A stretch of DNA of 64,000 bases. It comes from Theristus sp. LFF4_11 (taxonomy: Eukaryota > Nematoda > Chromadorea > Monhysterida > Xyalidae). A program made the translations under genes and the position numbers. The notes under the pieces are model-generated. The model was not told the DNA's origin and searched no databases. It saw only the letters and a list, made by a program, of their open reading frames with translations. The DNA is taken from positions 1 to 64,000 of the forward strand of contig JASANC010004978.1 of the NCBI GenBank assembly GCA_030248135.1, in the 5' to 3' direction. Each line of letters starts with the position of its first letter. Positions within the stretch are counted from its first letter, which is position 1. Positions 20,621 through 32,621 of this stretch are shown piece by piece.

Positions 20621-22819
20621 TCATTTTTGTTTCATGAGCTTGAATGCGACGCCCGCCTCGCCGACGTCCTGCGGATGGACGAAGGCCGCCTGCACGGCGT
20701 AGTTCACGAGACTCTCGGTCAGGTAAAGGTAGTGCGACGACTTCTCCAGGACGCCGTAGCGCTGCTTGCGCATCGTGTCCACCGTCTCCTGCAGGCCGAC
20801 GCGGCGGGTCGACTGAATTGAATGAAAATACGCACGGTTGGAATTTTCATGGGCACGTCAGTAGGAACTGCTGGGAAATTCACGTTTTTTGATGGTGCAG
20901 CTACGCAATTTGTGGTTTGAGAGGGTTCACGGAAAATTTTCGGTTCTGCGGTTTGCAGATCGGGAAATAGGCACCATGACACGGGTCTCTTGGCGTGAAT
21001 TGCGTCGCATCGAAGCACTGGAGAAAAGGAGTTTTTCCTTAAAAATCAGATTTTCCGACCTGAATTCTGCGCAGCAGTATGTCCATGGCGGTGAACGTGC
21101 CGGAGCGATGCGCACCGGTCGGACAGAGCACGAGCATCGGCGACATCGCGCGTTCACTCTGCTTCTCGCACTGCGACGCAATGATGCGAGCCTTCGATTG
21201 CAACGGCAGCAGCGTCGCTGGCACCTGTGTGGGTAGAGTTTTCGGTTTGTACTGTTTTTGTTTACACAACCAATCATTAGGTTCAGTTCAGTTCAATCAT
21301 AAAATGCAGCCAATCAGTGCGTTCCACAATGCAACCACAACAAACATTATCGTCGTCGTCCCATTCACGCATGTAAATCAGACGCACGCTCACTGATTCG
21401 CGAGTAGCCGACACCTGAGAAATTCTTAGACGTTTTGAGTGTTTGCATTATTTTTGTTTTTCTATTTGATTATTTTTTGTTTTGCAATCGGATTGTTTTA
21501 GAAGAACTTGCAAGAGACCGACCAAGGCGTGGTAAAGATCGAACTCAGGCGATTTCTTCAACTGCTCGGTTTTTACGGAAATACCGCCGGCGCAATAGAA
21601 GCGCTCCTGGTTGACGTCCGGCCAGAATTGCGAGCATTGGCTGCAAGCGAAAAAGGGGAAAGTTTCGTTGTAAAGTGACAGAAATCAACGAAAAAAGTTG
21701 ATAAAAAAGAAAACTGGAACGCACTTGACGTGTTCACTGTCGGTGGTTGGCGCGAGCAGCACAATCACCGTCGGCATTTCCTTCCAGACGAGACGCCACA
21801 GATCCGCTTCTTGTTGCTCGTTGATGGGCGCCTAAAAATGAGTTTTTTTTAAATTATCTAGTAGTATTATTTCAAAATTAGTAGTTTATTCGCTAATTTA
21901 TTCCTTTTCCAAACATGACCAACCTGCGCCAGGATGTACTGCGCCGCCCGATCGTAGCCGTCAACGTAGGACGCGTGGATGTAGTCACCGTATTGTTTCT
22001 GATGTTCATCGTCCAGTACAACCTGCGGAGAATCCGGAAAGCCACGTTTTTTTACTGTGCTGCTTTGCCATTTTTCGCATGATTGATTTGCTTCCCTTCA
22101 AATGATCCACACACAATCGAAAACAACAAAAATACAAACCCGTGTATGATCGTAGAGCAGCAGATTCGGGAATCGATTCTTGGAGGCATTCTTTGGGTGG
22201 ACGAAATGGTCGAACGTGGGCGTCTGCTCGACGACGAACGTGTGCTCTTTGGCGATGACACGCTCCGGGTGGCCCTTGCACGTCAGCCGACGCAGGTGGT
22301 CCTTCGGCGCTAGGCTGCCACGGAAAGCAAGCATGTATGTAGGTCGAATTACCGCTCAACAAAGGCGCTAAACTGTTGAGTGACCGGTCGCATCAACGAA
22401 TTGTTGAGTGCTCGGATGCGGATACACGCAACAATTTGTGCTGCCCTCGTGAAAATGCGTGGAATGTGAGGTACAGTCCAATCCTAAATTATAAGGAATC
22501 AGCTGATTGGTTGGTGAAAAAGTGATGCATGCTTTCTGTGCAAAGCAACCTGCGCCGCCACAGCAATGCTTGCACAGAAAGCATGCATCACGTGATCACC
22601 AACCAATCAGCTGATTCCCTATAATTTAGAAGAGTTCGATTGCAAGCAGTAGTGTTGTCAAGGGAAATCAACCAACCCAGTGATGGTGATCGCTTCGCCA
22701 CGTTGACTCGCGCGTTTCGACTGTGCCGCGCTTGCAAACGCACTGGCAGTGGTGCCCTTCGCGCTGTCCGTGTATCTGCTGCTGCCCATTGAGCCCAGCT
22801 TGCTTCTCGCGCGCGGCAT
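20621..22819 (-). CDS. Divergent non-receptor protein tyrosine phosphatase
   Basis: Eight exons read leftward (22819-22677, 22314-22140, 22022-21924, 21831-21725, 21640-21508, 21414-21346, 21224-21060, 20812-20621) total 1083 bases, 360 residues in frame. A basic Ser-rich N-terminus of about 50 residues precedes one PTP domain: KNRFPNLLLYDHTR, YGDYIHASYVDGY, LWRLVWKEMPTVIVLL, HVNQCSQFWPD, then the active site VLCPTGAHRSGTFTAMDIL. The catalytic Cys and Arg (C-x5-R) are present, but the preceding His is Leu. The WPD loop reads EWDDDDNVP, with Asp in place of Pro. Small, diverged PTPs are expanded in nematodes. Activity is plausible but altered; a substrate-binding pseudophosphatase is the alternative. 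Intron 1 contains a family A MITE. Confidence 0.88.
22474..22642. mobile_element. TA-flanked MITE, family A copy 4
   Basis: Lies in intron 1 of the phosphatase gene. The left end CAGTCCAATCCTAAATTATA is diverged and the right end TTTAGAAGAGTTCGATTG carries small changes. The long inner arms (CAGCTGATTGGTTGGTG and CACCAACCAATCAGCTG) make a near-perfect hairpin of about 60 bases per arm. The left flank is TA; the right flank is mutated to CA. Confidence 0.78.
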
Positions 22820-24636
22820 GATGATGGCAAAACTTCTCGAATTTGATGCTTGTTCCGGTTGGTTTGTATATTGAGAAAGCGAGGACGAATGAAAAAATTA
22901 ATTGCGGATTGTGCAAGGTGCGTCCGTTTATGTAGTAGTAATGCTTTTACGTAATAGGCTGATAATTAGCATGTATGATGGCGCAATTACACACATCATT
23001 TTGTCATCAAAGTCACGCTCGCTCGCAACAATTTCTCAGTGGTCCATTTTCGTCATTCATATTCGTGTGACACTGCATTTTGACCTTGAACATTTGTTTG
23101 ATTTGTTTCAACTGTCTCCATTACGGTAGCAATAATGAATGGGTCAGTTTTATCGTCACCAATTGATTGCCCTTTGTGTGCATGTTTCATGTTGGACAAT
23201 GGTCATTGCATTCGTTTACTTGCATCAACACAGTTTCATTCAGAGCATTGACATTTGCGTTGAATGCATTGGCGTGAAATGTGTTTACTTTGTCGTTTTG
23301 CGCCATTCAATGTTTCGCGGACTACTATTGAAGCATCCGCCACAAATGCATTGAAAGTTAGGCGGGTGTCGTTTGTTACTCATTGTTTTGGCTATCAATT
23401 TGCAGAAAGATTTTAAATTTTATTTGAATTTGAGCCATATGACGAGCCATTTGCGAACAATGGTTCACGTGTGCTCACCAACTGTGATTTGATAAAGAGA
23501 GAATTTGATCATGATACATTTTGATATGACGCATTTGATTTCATACACTGTATTCAACGTGCAAATGTCCGGCTCTAAATCGGTTTTTCCTTGTCGTTTT
23601 TCATCTACTTTTCATTTTTGGCTTAGCATCTTGCTTGCTGACTCACAGAAAAATACTAGTTTTTCACAATTCTGTCTCAATTTCAGTCAACTTCTCTTTG
23701 CATCTCTGAGCGCAGTTTTTATACAACCCGAGATTATACAAATGTCTTAAAAACACAAGGCGTGATTTTATCGTGTTTTTATGTTGTGGGAAAGAGCAGA
23801 AAATTCATGTCCACATTTTTGTTTTTATTTGTTATTTGTTTGTTTCGTTTTTCAAGCGTTTTTTTACAGATAGATTGAATATTCACATGACGAATGCAGA
23901 CTGGAAATCAGAACCAGACAGTTTAGCATCTTGAAAGTTGCTTTTTGGTGGCTAACGTTTCTCTGGCTGAAAGTTCAAACTAGTTCAACGAAGAAATGAC
24001 TACTCATGCTTGACTGAATTTCTCGCGAGTTTTGACCTCAATTTATTGGATCATAAACAATGCGACTCTTATTGGCAACATTCGTACAATGTATTATTAT
24101 TGAACTGTATTTATGAAGTGCTTATAAAACTTTGTTTCTCCACCAGTTTAGCACATCTCAGTTTGCTTTGCGTTTTGTTTATTCAACAGTGCCTTCTATC
24201 TGTTCGTCTGCTGTCTCTGTGTGTCATTTTTATGAGCGCCAAACGATAAGCAAGCACCTGTCTCAACAATCTTTGCAGTTCTTAATCAGAACATGTTGTA
24301 AAATGGAGCGTGATTTTCAGATTATGGCGTTACGTTCAGTTGTTCACCTCGGTACCAAATGTGCACTCAATACAAGAAAAAAGGATTCAACTTAACCACA
24401 TACTTTTTTACTTGTGCATCTGTTGCTCTCCCGTTCTTATTCAGCTTCAAAACTGCATTTCTGTCATGTTTGGTTATGTGGGATTTCTTCTAGCTGTATT
24501 TGAAACAAACTCAAAAGAAATGCTGTTTCTTGTGCGCTTATTTTCAAGTCGATTTACCGCATTTTTACAGTAAAATGCCGAAGACCAGCGACACCGGATT
24601 TCGTCAGTGGCAGTGCATCTAACAACCACCACCACA
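22820..24636. other. Divergent intergenic region, phosphatase and peroxidasin
   Basis: About 1.8 kb of AT-rich DNA between two genes reading away from each other, so it should contain both promoters. Short open frames occur but none resembles a known protein or shows the GC-rich composition of local exons. No repeat copy from the families found elsewhere was recognised. Confidence 0.5.
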
Positions 24637-26673
24637 ATGAGTGCTCCCATGGCGCTATTCTTCCTTTTCCTCGTGGCGTCATTGTTCGCGCCCAGTGCGC
24701 CGTGTCCGGAGCAGTGCGACTGCACCAGCGGCTACGTGGCGCGCTGTCGCAATCTGTCGCATCTGCCCGCCGGTTTCCCACCGCAGATCACGGTGCTCGA
24801 CCTGCGCGACAACAGTCTGATGCGTCTGAACGCCAGTCAATTCTGGACGCTGCCGCATCTGCACACGCTGCTGCTGACGGACGCCGGCGTCCTACAGATC
24901 GACGCCGACGCGTTCGCCGGACTGAAACACCTGCGCAATCTGTACCTCGACGGCAACAAACTGACGGCGCTGCACGCTGCGATGTTCCACGGGCTGCACC
25001 GCCTGACGCTGCTGTCGTTGCGCGCCAACCGTCTCGTACGCATCCATCCGAACGCCTTCAAGCATCTGCCGCAACTGCGACTGCTGTACTTGTCCAACAA
25101 CGACTTCGCGAGTCTGCAGGTCGATTGGCTTGACTGGTTGCCCCGACTGCGCCATTTGCACCTCGGCGGCAATCCGTTCGCGTGCAACTGCCAGCTGGTC
25201 GCACTTGCGAAGCGATTGAGACAAGCGGAACGGCTGGAGTCGAGGAGTTCGCCGGCGGTTTGCGAGCAGCCGTCGGAATTGAGAGGGCAGCCGCTGCGTC
25301 AGGTAATACATAAAGCTCGCTGTTTACGGTTTCGTCAGGTAGACGCATACGGTGCCCCTTGGGCCTTGACTCGTCAGTGCGACGGACACCACCAGGCCGA
25401 ACTTCCGAAGCCGAAGGTGTTTTACACAGACAGATCTGTTAATCTGTGGTATACATCTTCTACCTGTCAAATCTGTCTGTATGTTAATTGTTCCATTCAA
25501 ACATCGAGACATTCCGTTCGACCACTTTCAGGTGCCACTGCACCGGTTGCAATGTCGCATGCCAACGATTATGCATGAACCAGAGTCGCAGAAAGTCGAA
25601 CTCGGCCATTCGGCAACGTTCGTCTGCGAGGTCGATGGCGACCCACAGCCGAACATCCTTTGGATCCACAACGGACAGGTCGCTTTCTTTGTTATATGAT
25701 TCTTACACTTTGACTTTGATTGTCGCCCAAAATTTGCACATTACAGTTTGCACTATTTCAACATCGTGTATGATCTTTTATTTCGGTCCCGAGACTCAAT
25801 GCTCGCATAGATAGGGTAACCAGTTTTGTGCGTGACGCGGGAATTCAAAATTGGCAAAGTGATCCGAGTCGCTTAGGGCCGAGTCACTTAAGTGATTTTG
25901 CATTGCCACATGGAGATTGAAACTAGTTTTCTGTCTACGTCTGCACACAGTCGCAGTACCTAAAAAATTGACAATATGTGCAGGTGCTGAACGCAAACAG
26001 CAACCATCGTTACCACCTGAGCGACGGCGGCAGTCGACTGCGGATCGCGGCGACGAACACGTCCGACTCCGGCGAGTACGAGTGCGTCGCCGAGAACGCC
26101 GCCGGCTCCGTTCGCACGCGGCGTGCGCAACTGAGCTACCCCGAACTGCAACGTCCGTACTTCACGGTGGCACCGCATGACCTCGGCGCACGCGAGGGCA
26201 GCCGCGTCGAGTTGTTCTGTCGCGCCGAGGGCACGCCGTCGCCGCAGATTCTCTGGCTCCGCCACGGACGCAAGCTCACGTGGTCTCCACGGATACAACT
26301 GGAGCAGGACAACACGGTGTTGATCTTCACGCAGCTGCTGTACACCGACGCGGGAAAGTAGGCCACGTTGAAGACGTTCGTCAGTGGGGATTATCGCACA
26401 CAACAGCGCAGGTCAGTTGTTTTTCAGGTACACGTGCACCGCGATCAATGAAGCCGGTCAGTCGGAGACAAGCGCCACGATTCGTGTCATTGAAAGTCGA
26501 CCGCCTCGAATCTTGGAGGCACCGAGCGATCAGATCGTGCATGCCGGCGCCACGGTGACGTTGCGATGCACGGCCGAGGGTGATCCGGAGCCTAAGATGC
26601 AGTGGCTATTCAATGGCAGCCCCATTCCGACGTACAAAGGGCACTATGAGGTTGGTGCATTGTCAATGGAATG

Positions 26674-26715
<42 letters not shown>

Positions 26716-29700
26716 CTGACTTAAAAACTACGAGAAGCTGCGAAAGTTGACAAAATATATTTTTTTGTTGACGCAGATCTCCACCGACACGACGGTTCTG
26801 CGTGTGAATCGAGTGACTGAGAAAGACGAAGGCCACTACTGGTGTCAGGCGAACAACGACGTCGGCTCAATGTCAACGGACATGCAGCTGACGGTCGGTG
26901 CACGGTGTGAACACAGCCAGATATCGCTTAGTATAACTAAAAGTTGAAAAAATATTCCATTCAGGTCGTAAGTTCGTCCGACATTGAGCAGCGTGAAAAC
27001 GACAACGCGAACGCCTCACCATTCACACGTCGCCCGCCGCCGCCGCCGCTTCAACCGCGTACAACCGTCCGACCAACGGTGGGACCGGTCGATCCGCGAT
27101 TCATTCACAATCGAAATTCGCTACTGGAACAAGACATTCCGAAGGAACTGCTCGTACATCACTTGCCGATCGTCGCCCAGGAGCTGGAACGCGACATGGA
27201 AGCGGAGGAGTTGGCGAAAAAGTTCGTGAGCCCCCAGCTTAGCAATTGTGGAACTTCTGCAACGGAAAAAGCAAAAAGCGCGTTTGATTGTGGAACTTGT
27301 GCAACAAAGGTTCAGCGCGCTTGCAGTTTCCACAGTATTCACAGACGAAATCGTTTGAAAGGGCAATTTTGATGAAGCGAAAATCTGACTAGTGGAAGTA
27401 TCGGGATGAAAAGTGCAAGTGAAATCGCCACGAACTACATAAATAACATAACTTTTTTCTTTACCCTTTTTCAACAGATTTCCAAGCATCCAGCCTGGAT
27501 CGCAACGACAGGCGTCACATGCGCGCGTCACTTCCCGTCCAAGATCTCGTGAATTCGAAGAGCCGACCGATCACATCAGCGACATCATCCGCAGCAGTGT
27601 GCAGGAAGCAACGCGCAATGTGGACAGGTTCACTGTGTTTCTCGCGTTTAGACGCTGAGCGAGGGTGCTCATTCAACGGCCATAACACCCGTGAGGGCTG
27701 AGGGGACAGGAAAAATTACTAACATGAGTGATAATTGCATCGTGCTAAATGTGCGTGTTGTTGAAATGGTTGTTTACCGTAATCTGTTCTTGTCGCTGGT
27801 TGGTTTTTCAAGGGTAAATTTGGTTTATCACAGTTCTCTTTGTGTTCTACAGAGCAATCAACGCGACGAAGTCGAGAATCTACAGCAATGGCACGAAATC
27901 GCCGTCGGAGCTGCTTGAGTTGTTTCGCTTTCCAGGACCGCAGGCGATCGAGTTGGCGCGAGCTCGTGACATCTACGAAGAGGCCATCTCGATTCTGCAG
28001 GTTGATTGGTTCTGTTGTTTTTTGTTTTTCAGTGTGTTTGCTGAAATGAATTGCAAGTGTTCAGTTTGTTTGTCCATTTGTGCTCACGTGCAGCGCGAAC
28101 TCCGTGACGGTCTATACGTGAACACGTCGGCAGAGCGCATCGATGACGTCAGCTACGAGTCGGTGCTCTCCGTGTCGCACATGCAGATGCTCATGGAGCT
28201 CACCGGCTGTGTGCCCGGCCAGTTCGTCGATCCGTGCACCGACATGTGCTTCCATTCGAAATATCGGCAAGTCGTATCAATGAAGTGACATGTTTTCGAC
28301 TAATTTTTCATTATCTTTTGATCGATAGATTTTTTTGTCATGAACAGTGTTCAAACTACTCAGTGGAGCGTCTCGCAACATTTGGGCTGGACAATAAAAA
28401 AACATCTTGTCATAAATGATTTTTTTGCAACTGCAATTTTTGCTTCTTTTCTTATTCTTCGTGGGGATTATTCAGCGCTTACGATGGTCAATGCAACAAT
28501 CTTGACCACCCGATGCTTGGCGTCAGTCTGATGCCGCTTGGTCGCAATCTCCCGCCGATTTACGAGAATGGATTCAACGCTCCGGTCGGCTGGAATCCGG
28601 CTCGTCGATACTACGGATTTCCGTTAGTTTGCCCATTCGATTTTAAACGTAATACCGCGCTAATATTTCTCAAAGTATGTAATTCAAATTTCAAATAGCT
28701 ATACCGGCTTCCACTGTTTCTGTTAATCCATTGTACTGAACAGAAAACCGAACGCTCGCGCAGTGTCGATGAAGGTGATGAGCACGCACACGATCACGCC
28801 GGACGACAAGTACACGTCAATGTTGATGCAATGGGGACAGTTCGTAGGTTGGTGGAAGTGGAATTTAACTTTTTTTACAAATTGCAGTTCGTCTTGTTCC
28901 TTGATTGCCTGATTGGAAAGATTCCATTTACAGACCACGACATTGATCTGACTGCGGGTGCCACCAGCCGTCACGTGTTCCACAGTGGCGCCATCTGCAA
29001 TCGAACCTGCGAGAATTACGCGCCCTGCTTCAACATTCAAATGCCGCCGGACGACCCGCGGAAACACGACGGCATGGACACGCCGTGTATCGAGTTCGAG
29101 CGTAGCAGTGCCGTGTGTGGCAGCGGACAGACATCAGTGATCTTCAAACGCGTCACACAGCGACAGCAGATCAACATGGTTGGTTTTAAGGAACATTCAT
29201 GAAGCAGTATGTAGCGCCAGACAAGCAATGTTTGAACACAGCCAAGCGTCACTAAATACTGCTTCATGAATGCGCCTTTAGGCTCACAAGTAGTGTTAGC
29301 GTCAGCAGTTATTCTTGATTACCTGCGTAGATCACGACCTACTTGGACGGCTCGATGGTCTACGGCAGCAGCGAGCAGGATGCACTCGATCTGCGGGATC
29401 TGTTCAGGTTTCAACAGTAGCTTTGATGTGGTGCAAAGTGGGTTTCCTGCAAAGCAACAAGTTCATTGTCTGACACAATCAATTTCAGCGACCATGGCCT
29501 GCTTCGATTCGACATTGTCAGTCCGGCGCAGCGTCCTTATCTGCCGTTCAATCGCGATGCCCCGATGGACTGCCGGCGTCGGGTGAACGTGACGCATCCG
29601 ATTCGCTGTTTTCTCGCCGGCGATTTTCGGTAATGCAAAAGTTTTTGCGTGATTTGTTTCAAAGGTTGTGTCTATCAGTTATTGTGCTAATTATTCAGAG

Positions 29701-31714
29701 CGAACGAGCAACTTGGATTGACTGCGATGCACACGATCTGGCTACGTGAGCACAATCGGCTTGCGTCCAACTTATTGCAGCTGAATCCACACTGGGACGG
29801 AGAGCGAATCTACCAAGTGCTTGGGTTTCCACGATTTCTACGATTCACTAACGATTTCGTTCCCAATTTTCTATGATTCATTCGTTGATTGCAGGAAACG
29901 CGTAAAATCGTTGGTGCGATGGTGCAGCACATCACGTACGAACACTGGCTGCCGAAGATACTCGGCCGTGACACGATGCAACGTTTGATTCCACCGTACA
30001 CGCACTACAACAGTTCGGTTGATCCGTCGATTGCCAACAGTTTCGCGACGGCCGCGTTCCGATTCGGCCACGCGCTCGTGAATCCGATGATCTACCGTTT
30101 AGATCAAGATTATAAACCGATTCGAGAGGGTCATTTGCCGTTGCACGAGGCGTTCTTTGCACCCGAACGACTGCTCAGCGAAGGTGGCATTGACCCGATT
30201 CTGCGGGGACTACTGGTTGGTTGAGTTTAATGGACAAAGAGTGGGTGAATCTTGTTTTTTTTATGTAAAACAGTTTGATGAAACCGCTAGATTCAGTTTG
30301 TATTTGGATTTTTTTTGCTCTGGAAACAAAGATTAGTGAGGTGGAACTGCTTATTATCAGGTGCAACCAATGAAAGCATCGCGTGCCGATGAACTGCTGA
30401 ACACTGAGTTGACAGAACGTCTGTTCCACAAGGCGCACCATGTGGCACTTGACCTGGCTGCGTTAAACATACAAAGGGGCAGAGACCACGCCTTACCTGG
30501 GTGCGTTCACAGTAATGCAAAACTGCGACACGAACGGCCGAGACAAAAAACAAACACTGTTTTGACTTTTTCTCAAAAACCCCACTCACCTGACGGTAAA
30601 TTTTGTTTTGATGCGCTTTGCCACATGCTTTTCCCAGCACAAAATGATATTCCAGTTACACCGAATGGCGCAAATGGTGCGGCCTGTCCGTTCCGATGAG
30701 TTGGGAGGAGGCAGCGGTGGACATACCGAATGCCGAGGTGCTCAGTCGTTTGCGAGAACTGTACGGGCATCCTGGTAAGTCAGTGGTTTTCGTCGTTAAA
30801 CGTTCGCAACGGCTGCTCGCCAATCAAGAAACACAGACGATTATGTGGTCTATAGTGTCACTAAACCACGCGCAGGCAACATGGACCTCTGGGTGGCGGG
30901 CATGGTCGAGCGTCACTTGGAGGGCGCCCGTGTCGGCGCCACGTTCGCGTGCATCATCGCCGACCAGTTTCGCCGGCTTCGCGACGGCGACCGCTTCTGG
31001 TACGAACGTCCGTCCGTCTTCAGCCAGCTGCAACTGAACGAAATCCGCAAGACGACACTCGCGAAAATCATCTGTGCCAACGGCGATGCGATCGACCGAA
31101 TCACCGCTGACGTGTTCGTGCGACCGATGGATGGGGACGACCTGGAAACGCAACTGGTCACTTGCGACAAACTGCCACAGCTGAATTTGAACCTGTGGCA
31201 GGAGTGTTGTGAGCAGAGTTGCCGAGCTGCTGCTGCTGTTGCTGCTGCACCGCTCGTGTCGACGTCGCGGTCCGCGGATGCACACGATGATGACTATGAA
31301 TACTACGGTGCACCCGATGAGGCGAATGAGAAAACGACACAGGACGTTGCAACGCTGCAGGGAAAGGTGGACGCGCTGGAGGCAACGTTGCAGACGATGC
31401 AACGCAAAATGGAGATGCTCGCGGAGAAAATGGACGGTTGCATGGTGAACGGTGAGAGGAAACAGAATGGTGATACGTGGAAGCTCGATCGATGCACGCA
31501 GTGCAGCTGTCAGGTACGAGTTGTCTGGATAAACGACTGGTTTTTTCAGCGACAGTTTACATTCATTAATTGGTTTGCTTTTAAATAATTAATTAAGTTG
31601 TCTCTGTTTCTGTCTCTGTTTAAACTCAAGAAAGGAACTTTTTTTACCACAATTCTTTTCTATTTGCAGGGCCACTACGTCTGGTGTCAACGAACGGACC
31701 CTTGCGAGCCCTGA
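24637..31714 (+). CDS. PXDN: Peroxidasin: secreted LRR-Ig-haem peroxidase
   Basis: Twenty exons add to 1445 residues in frame, close to the human length. Starts/ends: 24637-25302, 25532-25678, 25984-26357, 26428-26650, 26777-26893, 26965-27225, 27494-27627, 27853-28000, 28094-28266, 28476-28622, 28744-28847, 28934-29178, 29331-29407, 29489-29629, 29699-29816, 29895-30215, 30361-30500, 30656-30774, 30876-31513, 31670-31714. Order: signal peptide, about five LRRs with Cys-rich caps, three Ig domains, a Pro/acidic linker, and an animal haem peroxidase (distal His in QWGQFVDHD, proximal His in WLREHNRLA). A coiled coil and a short VWC-like end (DRCTQCSCQ) follow. The enzyme makes hypobromite that crosslinks collagen IV by sulfilimine bonds in basement membrane. 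Exon 9 uses a GC donor. The exon 7 acceptor was chosen for frame. Confidence 0.94.
25776..25970 (+). repeat. Interspersed repeat family F, copy 1
   Basis: Starts near TTTCGGTCCCGAGACTCAAT and contains GACGCGGGAATTCAAAATTG, then a CGAGTCACTT half and TTTTGCATTGCC near the other end. The inner halves are imperfect inverted repeats of each other. It ends close to CCTAAAAAATT. It lies in intron 2 of peroxidasin and matches copies at 36638 (minus) and 42651. Confidence 0.7.
26676..26711. repeat. (CA)n microsatellite
   Basis: Eighteen CA repeats in the fourth intron of peroxidasin, 25 bases after the donor. Confidence 0.95.
29190..29280. mobile_element. Short palindromic MITE, family B copy 1
   Basis: About 90 bases folding back on itself: left arm CATTCATGAAGCAGTA, right arm TACTGCTTCATGAATG, with short centre AATGTTTGAACACAGC. 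It lies in intron 12 of peroxidasin. Three other copies are at 56121, 62711 and 63216. Confidence 0.8.
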
Positions 31715-32621
31715 ATGCATTTACGTTTTTTTCCCGGATTTTGATTTTAGACTGTCAAACGTGAACTGCCACAAAACTGCACGTGTCGTACGCAAATAAT
31801 TGTTTTGCCCTTCTGTTTGCTGTGTTATTTATTGGTTTTCACTGTTCTTGTGGTCCTTGCCTGGTCTTGCTTCATTGCAAATGTTTCGTTTTTTTCGTTT
31901 TTTATTCTTGCTCCCTTTTCCATAAATTGTTTCAAACGTTGTGTGAGACGCACGCACATTCTCTTTCCCCTGTCCCTTCAACGCGACGCTGTTTTAATTT
32001 TGTTATATTTTTTATCCAGTTTTTTACATGATTAGATCAATCAGTGCGCACGACAATAAAAATTTGGGGGATGCAAGGCAAACAACAATAGACGCAGATA
32101 CACGTGTTTGAATCAAAAAAACATCAGAAATAACATTTCAGTTGTTTCAAATTGAAAATATGCAAATGAAAAACGTTCACAATAGTAGAAGAAAGTCGCA
32201 ACCGTATGTTACATCACATTTCAGGCAAAAAAGGTCCAATACTGTCTGTTTTTTGCATTGAATCATAACAAGTACGTGAGCAAATAATACTTGTTTGTAT
32301 TCTCATTATCTGGAAATTTTGAAACTTTCAGTTTACATTCAATAATGGTGAATTCAGCTTTTGCTGTACAACAAGGAACTCTGGAAACCACGCCTGTCAA
32401 GCCACTTTATCTTGAAAATTCATTCAACAAACATAAATCGATCTAATTCAGTGCATTTGGAAAATTGATTGGATTGCTGCAGTTACACTGTATATCGAAT
32501 CGACTCAACAATAAACATCGCTACTCAACGTGTTTCTTAGACACCATCGCTGACTACCACCACAGCACAAAGCTTGATCGTTTGACCTGGTCAATCAACA
32601 CGCCGCGTTTGACGCTTAACG
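31715..32621. other. Convergent region, peroxidasin and PCGF 3' ends
   Basis: AT-rich DNA between two converging stop codons. AATAAA at 32055-32060 on the plus strand, 341 bases after the peroxidasin stop, is the likely poly(A) signal. No exon or known repeat was recognised. Confidence 0.5.
32055..32060 (+). terminator. Poly(A) signal of the peroxidasin gene
   Basis: AATAAA 341 bases after the stop at 31714, followed by a G-rich stretch (TTTGGGGGATG). Confidence 0.5.

Noticed and set aside
22820..24636. Several 60-90 residue plus-strand frames
   Set aside because: AT-rich composition unlike local exons, no recognisable domain and no matching splice chains.
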